The notes under the pieces were generated by a model. That model searched no databases. It was not told the DNA's origin and worked only from the letters and a program-made list of their open reading frames with translations. The translations under genes were made by a program, and so were the position numbers. This document shows, piece by piece, positions 59,966-64,000 of a stretch of 64,000 bases of DNA. This DNA is from Candidatus Naiadarchaeum limnaeum. GTDB taxonomy: Archaea > Undinarchaeota > Undinarchaeia > Undinarchaeales > Naiadarchaeaceae. Position 1 is the stretch's first letter, and every line of letters starts with the position of its first letter. The DNA is taken from NCBI GenBank assembly GCA_014189685.1, contig DVAB01000023.1, positions 33,398 through 97,397 on the forward strand, in the 5' to 3' direction.

Positions 59966-60997
59966 TTATTCGGGAAACATAACAACCTTTCCACTTCTGC
60001 CGCTTTTCATAACTTCAATTGCCTTCTCAAAATCATCCAGCTTGAACTTGTGTGTGACAATTGGAGATATATCAAATTTTTTATCAGTAAAAAGTTTTTT
60101 CATTAAATTCCAAGTGTGCGGAATTTCTCGGCCATAAATTGCGCGGATTGTTATATCCTTCAGAACAACATCCTTACTCCACATAAGGCAGACTTGCTGC
60201 GGCGGCAGTCCAAGCAGAGTTGCCTGCCCGCCTGGCTTTAAAACTTTTAATCCCTGCTCAATCGCTCCTTGGCTGCCTGCCATTTCATAAAAAACATCAA
60301 CCCCATCACCATTTGTTTCCTCTTTTACTCTTTCAACAACATTTTCATTGTGCCTATCTACTACAACATGAGCCCCAACCCTTTTTCCTAGATCTATATG
60401 TTCTTTTGTCCCGCTAACTGCAATAATTTTCTTCGCACCCCAATGCTTTGCAACAGCAACTGCAAACAATCCTGTTGGCCCTAATCCAAAAACAGCAATT
60501 GTCTTTCCTTTTACAGGCCCAGCAGATACAGTATAAACACTATTTCCAAAAGACTCATGCAGAGTTGCAATATGCGGCGGCAATTTTGGAGAAACTTTGA
60601 AAAGTACATGTTCTGGAACAACAATATGTTCAGCATAACTTCCATCAATATCAATTCCTACTGCCTTTATGTTTAAACAAGTGTGCGGTCTTCCAGCTTT
60701 GCATTGCGAACAATTACCACAGTAAATGTGACTTTCATTCGCAACTGTGTCCCCAACTTTTACTCTTTTAACTCCTTGTCCAATTTTTTCAACAACTCCT
60801 GTGAACTCATGTCCAATAATTCGCGGCGTTTTAATGCGCGTATCCCATGGTGGGTCATTGTTATAGATGTGAACATCTGTTCCACACACAGAGCAAGCCT
60901 TAATTTTAACAAGAACTTCTCCTTTTTTTGGATTTGGAGTTGGTGCATCGATTAGTTCAAAACCTTTCCCAGAATTTGTCTTGGCGACTGCCTTCAT
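59966..60997 (-). CDS. tdh: L-threonine 3-dehydrogenase
   Basis: This zinc-dependent medium-chain dehydrogenase oxidises threonine to 2-amino-3-ketobutyrate. The catalytic zinc site CSVCGTDVHIY near 36, GHEFTGVVEKIG near 63, the structural cysteines (CGNCSQCKAGRPHTC) near 93-107, and the NAD fold VFGLGPTGLFAV near 168 are all present. It lies 8 nt after kbl, which completes the reaction. Length (343 aa) is normal. Confidence 0.93.
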   Translation of the reverse strand: MKAVAKTNSGKGFELIDAPTPNPKKGEVLVKIKACSVCGTDVHIYNNDPPWDTRIKTPRIIGHEFTGVVEKIGQGVKRVKVGDTVANESHIYCGNCSQCKAGRPHTCLNIKAVGIDIDGSYAEHIVVPEHVLFKVSPKLPPHIATLHESFGNSVYTVSAGPVKGKTIAVFGLGPTGLFAVAVAKHWGAKKIIAVSGTKEHIDLGKRVGAHVVVDRHNENVVERVKEETNGDGVDVFYEMAGSQGAIEQGLKVLKPGGQATLLGLPPQQVCLMWSKDVVLKDITIRAIYGREIPHTWNLMKKLFTDKKFDISPIVTHKFKLDDFEKAIEVMKSGRSGKVVMFPE

Positions 60998-61005
60998 TTT
61001 TTAAA

Positions 61006-62193
61006 TTAAATTACTCCTAACCTTTTTCCAACTTTTTCAAATTTAGAAATCGCTTCATCTAAAATTTCTTTATTGTGCGCAGCTGTTGGCATTGTTCTAA
61101 TCCTAGCTTTTCCCTGCGCAACCATCGGAAAGAAAATTGGAATTGTAAAAACTCCTTCCTTTAAAAGCTCGGCAGCAAAATCCTGCGCAGTTTTACTTTC
61201 TCCAAGCATAAGCGGAGTAATTGGAGTTTCAGAAACTCCGATATCAAAACCTAATTTTTTTAGCGCTTTTTTATAATAGCGCGTGTTTCTCCACAACTTT
61301 TTCACAATCTGTGGTTTTTCTTGTAAAAGTTCAATTGCCGCAATGCAAGCAGCAACAACTGCTGGCGGCGCGCTTCCGCTCAAAAGCCAACTGCGGGATT
61401 TGTTTAAGGCCCACTCGCGCAAATATTTATTGCCAGCAACATAACCTCCAACAACTCCAAATGCTTTTGAGAAAGTTCCCATCTCAATATCGATTTTTCC
61501 TTCAAGTCCAAAATGATTTACTGCTCCGCGGCCGCCTTCTCCTAAAACTCCCTCCCCGTGTGCATCATCAACATAAGTAATTGCATTGAACTGTTTTGCA
61601 AGTTTTGAAATCTCAGGAAGCGGAGCAATATCCCCGTCCATTGAAAAAACTCCATCAGTAATTATTAAAATTCTCCTGTACTTTCCATGCGCTTCTTCCA
61701 AAAGTTTTTTTAATTCAGCCGTATTTTTGTGCGTATAAACTTTTCTCTCTGCTTTTGTTAATCTAACCCCGTCAATTATGCTTCCGTGGTTTAACTCATC
61801 ACTAATTATTAAATCTCCTTCGCCTGCAAGCTGCGCAAGAACGCCTGCGTTTGCAGCAAAGCCTGTCTGGAAATAAAGAGAAGATTCGCAATGCTTAAAC
61901 TCTGCAATCTTTTTTTCAAGGTTATTATGCAAATCCATTGTTCCTGCAATTGCGCGAACAGAACCACTCCCAGCTCCATACTTTTTAACCGCAGCAATTG
62001 CAGCTTTCTTTAATCTTGAGTGATTAGAAAGTCCAAGATAGTTATTAGAGCACAGCACAATAACTTCGCGACCATCAACAATTGCTCTTGGAGTAGACGG
62101 GCCTTGCAGTTCGCGGATTTTCCAATCTAGATTTTTCGTTTTTAAATCATCTACGTCTGTCTTAAAAAATGCAGTTGGATCTGCTTCCCCCAT
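61006..62193 (-). CDS. kbl: Glycine C-acetyltransferase (2-amino-3-ketobutyrate CoA ligase)
   Basis: This PLP enzyme splits 2-amino-3-ketobutyrate with CoA into glycine and acetyl-CoA. Typical motifs are LCSNNYLGLSNH near 46, YVDDAHGEGVLGEGGRG near 207, and the PLP lysine in MGTFSKAFGVVGGYVAG near 238. Length (395 aa) is normal. With tdh it forms a threonine-degradation operon; its acetyl-CoA can feed AcdAB for ATP. 8-amino-7-oxononanoate synthase is the closest alternative, but the tdh neighbour decides it. Confidence 0.92.
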   Translation of the reverse strand: MGEADPTAFFKTDVDDLKTKNLDWKIRELQGPSTPRAIVDGREVIVLCSNNYLGLSNHSRLKKAAIAAVKKYGAGSGSVRAIAGTMDLHNNLEKKIAEFKHCESSLYFQTGFAANAGVLAQLAGEGDLIISDELNHGSIIDGVRLTKAERKVYTHKNTAELKKLLEEAHGKYRRILIITDGVFSMDGDIAPLPEISKLAKQFNAITYVDDAHGEGVLGEGGRGAVNHFGLEGKIDIEMGTFSKAFGVVGGYVAGNKYLREWALNKSRSWLLSGSAPPAVVAACIAAIELLQEKPQIVKKLWRNTRYYKKALKKLGFDIGVSETPITPLMLGESKTAQDFAAELLKEGVFTIPIFFPMVAQGKARIRTMPTAAHNKEILDEAISKFEKVGKRLGVI

Positions 62194-62261
62194 TAATCCT
62201 CCTAATTCTCCTAAAATTTAGCATTCAGATTTATAAAGCTTGTGTCACTATGTCTATTATT

Positions 62262-63275
62262 ATGGCTTTGGTCAGTGTTGAGTCGCATCCAAACATAGCG
62301 CTCGTTAAGTACTGGGGGCAGAGGGATTCAGATTTATATTTGCCTTACAATTCAAGCATTTCAATTACTTTAAATTCAAAATTATGGACACGAACTTCTA
62401 TTTACACTTCAAAGGAATTAAAAAAAGATGAGGCCTATTTGAATGGAAAAAAGCTGAGCGGCGCGAAATTAAAACGCGCATTAAGGCAAGTGAATTATTT
62501 GCGCAAAAATAATGTTATTTCTAAAAAAGCCAAAGTGAAAATTGCCTCTGTAAACAATTTTCCAACAGGCGCAGGAATTGCATCAAGCGCTTCTGGATTT
62601 TCTGCATTAGCACTTGCGCTAAATAAATCGTTCAAATTAAATTTGAATAAAAAAGAGCTTTCAGTTTTAGCTCGAATTGGCTCTGGAAGCGCAGCGCGTT
62701 CGATTTATGGTGGATTTGTCCTCTGGAATAAAGGTAAGTTAAAAAGTGGAGCTGATTCCTATGCTGTTCAAGTGAAAAAAGAAAACTTTTGGTCAGAATT
62801 AAGAGATTTAGTTATAATAGTTGAAACAAAAGAAAAGAAAGTAAATTCTGCTGAAGGGATGCAGCGTTGCGTGGAAACGAGCCCCAGTTTTATGCATAGA
62901 ATTGGGGAGGCAGAGAGTAGAGTTGAAAAAATTAAGCGCGCACTTTTTAAGAAAGATTTTGAAAATTTAGCAATTGAAACAATGCATGATTCAGATAGAA
63001 TGCACAGTTTAATTTCAGAAGCGCGGCCGAAATTTTCTTATTTAAACGCAGCTTCAAAAAATGTAATTAACACAGTGCGCGCGTTTAATTCAAATGGAAT
63101 AAAAGCTGCTTATACTTTTGATGCAGGACCGAATGCACATGTTTTGACTTTAAAGAAGAATGTAAATGACTTAAAACAAATTTTGTTCAAAATAAAAGGA
63201 GTTAAAGAAATTATTGAGGCAAAAGTCGGGGGCGGGCCGAAGATCATTAAGAAAGAAGTGCGCGTTTCCAAATAG
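62262..63275 (+). CDS. mvaD: Diphosphomevalonate decarboxylase
   Basis: This GHMP-family enzyme makes isopentenyl diphosphate from diphosphomevalonate. Motifs are HPNIALVKYWGQRD at the start, NFPTGAGIASSASGFSALAL near 110, SGSAARSIYGGFVLW near 155, and the catalytic aspartate in TFDAGPNAH near 290. An ATG 12 nt upstream (62250) is in frame; 62262 is preferred because TTTATAAAG lies 24-33 nt before it. The neighbouring gene is mevalonate kinase, so the classical mevalonate route is used. Confidence 0.9.
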   Translation: MALVSVESHPNIALVKYWGQRDSDLYLPYNSSISITLNSKLWTRTSIYTSKELKKDEAYLNGKKLSGAKLKRALRQVNYLRKNNVISKKAKVKIASVNNFPTGAGIASSASGFSALALALNKSFKLNLNKKELSVLARIGSGSAARSIYGGFVLWNKGKLKSGADSYAVQVKKENFWSELRDLVIIVETKEKKVNSAEGMQRCVETSPSFMHRIGEAESRVEKIKRALFKKDFENLAIETMHDSDRMHSLISEARPKFSYLNAASKNVINTVRAFNSNGIKAAYTFDAGPNAHVLTLKKNVNDLKQILFKIKGVKEIIEAKVGGGPKIIKKEVRVSK

Positions 63276-63318
63276 TTTAAATATTTATAAATGGAACTTA
63301 CAAGCTCTATTAGGGAGA

Positions 63319-64000
63319 ATGACAAATTCAGCAAGAGCATCTGCCCCTGGAAAATTAATTTTGTTTGGGGAGCACATTGTTATCTACGGAGAGCCTGCAA
63401 TAGCAACTGCACTTGACAAGCGTGCATATGTAACAGCAACTGAATTGGAAAATAAAAAAATTGTTGTGCGCTCAAAAGATTTAGGAACTGAAATCGAGGC
63501 CTCTTTTAAAGAGCAGGCAAAAGATCCTATTGTAAGAGCTGCACAAGTTGCTCTAGAAAAAACAAAAGCAAACAAAGGAGTCCAGATCGAAATAAATTCT
63601 GAGATCCCTATTTCCGTTGGATTGGGGAGTAGCGCATCTGTTTCAGTTGCAACTGCAGCAGCTGTTTTAAAATTATTTTCTGAAAAAGAGCCAAGCAAAT
63701 TTGAAATGATGACAGTTGCGCACGAGGCTGAAAAAATAGCGCACGGAAATCCATCTGGCGTAGATACTGCAATAACAACTTTTGGTGGCACAATTTTTTT
63801 CAAGAAAGGCGAAATAGAAGGATTGGATGCGCCTCAAATGGAAATTGTTATTGGCAATACAAAAGTTTCGCGCAACACAAAAGAGATTGTTGAAAATGTA
63901 AAAAAAATTGTTGAGGACCCGCGCGTTGCATATAATTTGTTCACAATTAGCTCAATAGTAAAAAGGGCGCGCGAGGCTTTGCTGCGCTCAAATCTAACTG
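63319..64000 (+). CDS. mvk: Mevalonate kinase, partial (runs off the right edge)
   Basis: The frame is open to the window end, so only the N-terminal 227 residues are seen. GHMP-kinase motifs are PGKLILFGEHIVIYGEPA near the start, GLGSSASVSVATAAAV near 104, and HGNPSGVDTAITTFGG near 145. It phosphorylates mevalonate for isoprenoid lipid synthesis. It starts 43 nt after mvaD on the same strand, likely one operon. Confidence 0.92.
   Translation, partial: MTNSARASAPGKLILFGEHIVIYGEPAIATALDKRAYVTATELENKKIVVRSKDLGTEIEASFKEQAKDPIVRAAQVALEKTKANKGVQIEINSEIPISVGLGSSASVSVATAAAVLKLFSEKEPSKFEMMTVAHEAEKIAHGNPSGVDTAITTFGGTIFFKKGEIEGLDAPQMEIVIGNTKVSRNTKEIVENVKKIVEDPRVAYNLFTISSIVKRAREALLRSNLT

Overview
The window comes from an AT-rich archaeal chromosome. 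The evidence is an archaeal translation and envelope gene set: archaeal AspRS, ThrRS with its N-terminal editing domain, DtdA, Sec61-beta, a geranylgeranyl reductase, PINA-type PIN-ATPase and mevalonate-pathway enzymes. Many promoters are leaderless and TATA-type, and three tRNA genes have bulge-helix-bulge introns. Compact spacing, many small proteins and several orphan genes suggest a DPANN-type lineage (Diapherotrites-, Woesearchaeota- or Micrarchaeota-like). That assignment is inference; no rRNA gene is present to settle it.

Layout. 0-6.5 kb: 3' end of aspS, an orphan, geranylgeranyl reductase, then smc-scpA with an unusually short SMC. 6.5-20 kb: orphans, an HD/NnrE fusion, tRNA-Gln with a mini-intron, an AbrB-PhoU regulator, dtdA, a CBS-ParB protein, thrS, a small-protein cluster, and an SPFH / AN1 zinc-finger / exported-protein group. 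20-28.5 kb: argF, a COG2403 P-loop protein and a class III aminotransferase, divergent from arcC and the two ACD subunit genes (acdB, acdA). 28.5-37 kb: envelope proteins, then an arginine-decoding cluster of four tRNA-Arg genes (GCG, CCT, TCG, TCT) around argS. A two-gene unknown module sits at the 3' end of argS, flanked by a direct repeat derived from the end of argS. 37-47 kb: carAB, a sugar nucleotidyltransferase, tmk, an Lrp regulator, a DUF1015-like protein, a methyltransferase and tRNA-Pro. 47-64 kb: a stand-alone RAM-domain protein, sec61-beta, gdhA, small zinc and membrane proteins, a thioredoxin-reductase-like flavoprotein, tRNA-His (with intron)-hisS-proline dehydrogenase, PINA, a split permease, kbl-tdh, mvaD and the start of mvk.

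How it fits together. The metabolic genes suggest amino-acid fermentation. GDH, two aminotransferases, proline dehydrogenase and threonine dehydrogenase/glycine C-acetyltransferase feed carbon to acyl-CoAs. ADP-forming acyl-CoA synthetase and carbamate kinase can each make ATP by substrate-level phosphorylation. The most unusual items are: a tRNA-Arg intron in the T-loop with a complete BHB motif; the clustering of arginine tRNAs with argS; the repeat-flanked two-gene insertion; the half-length SMC arms; the HD-NnrE fusion; shared TTGTACAA boxes before both Lrp-family genes; and intergenic arrays of perfect three-base-loop hairpins.
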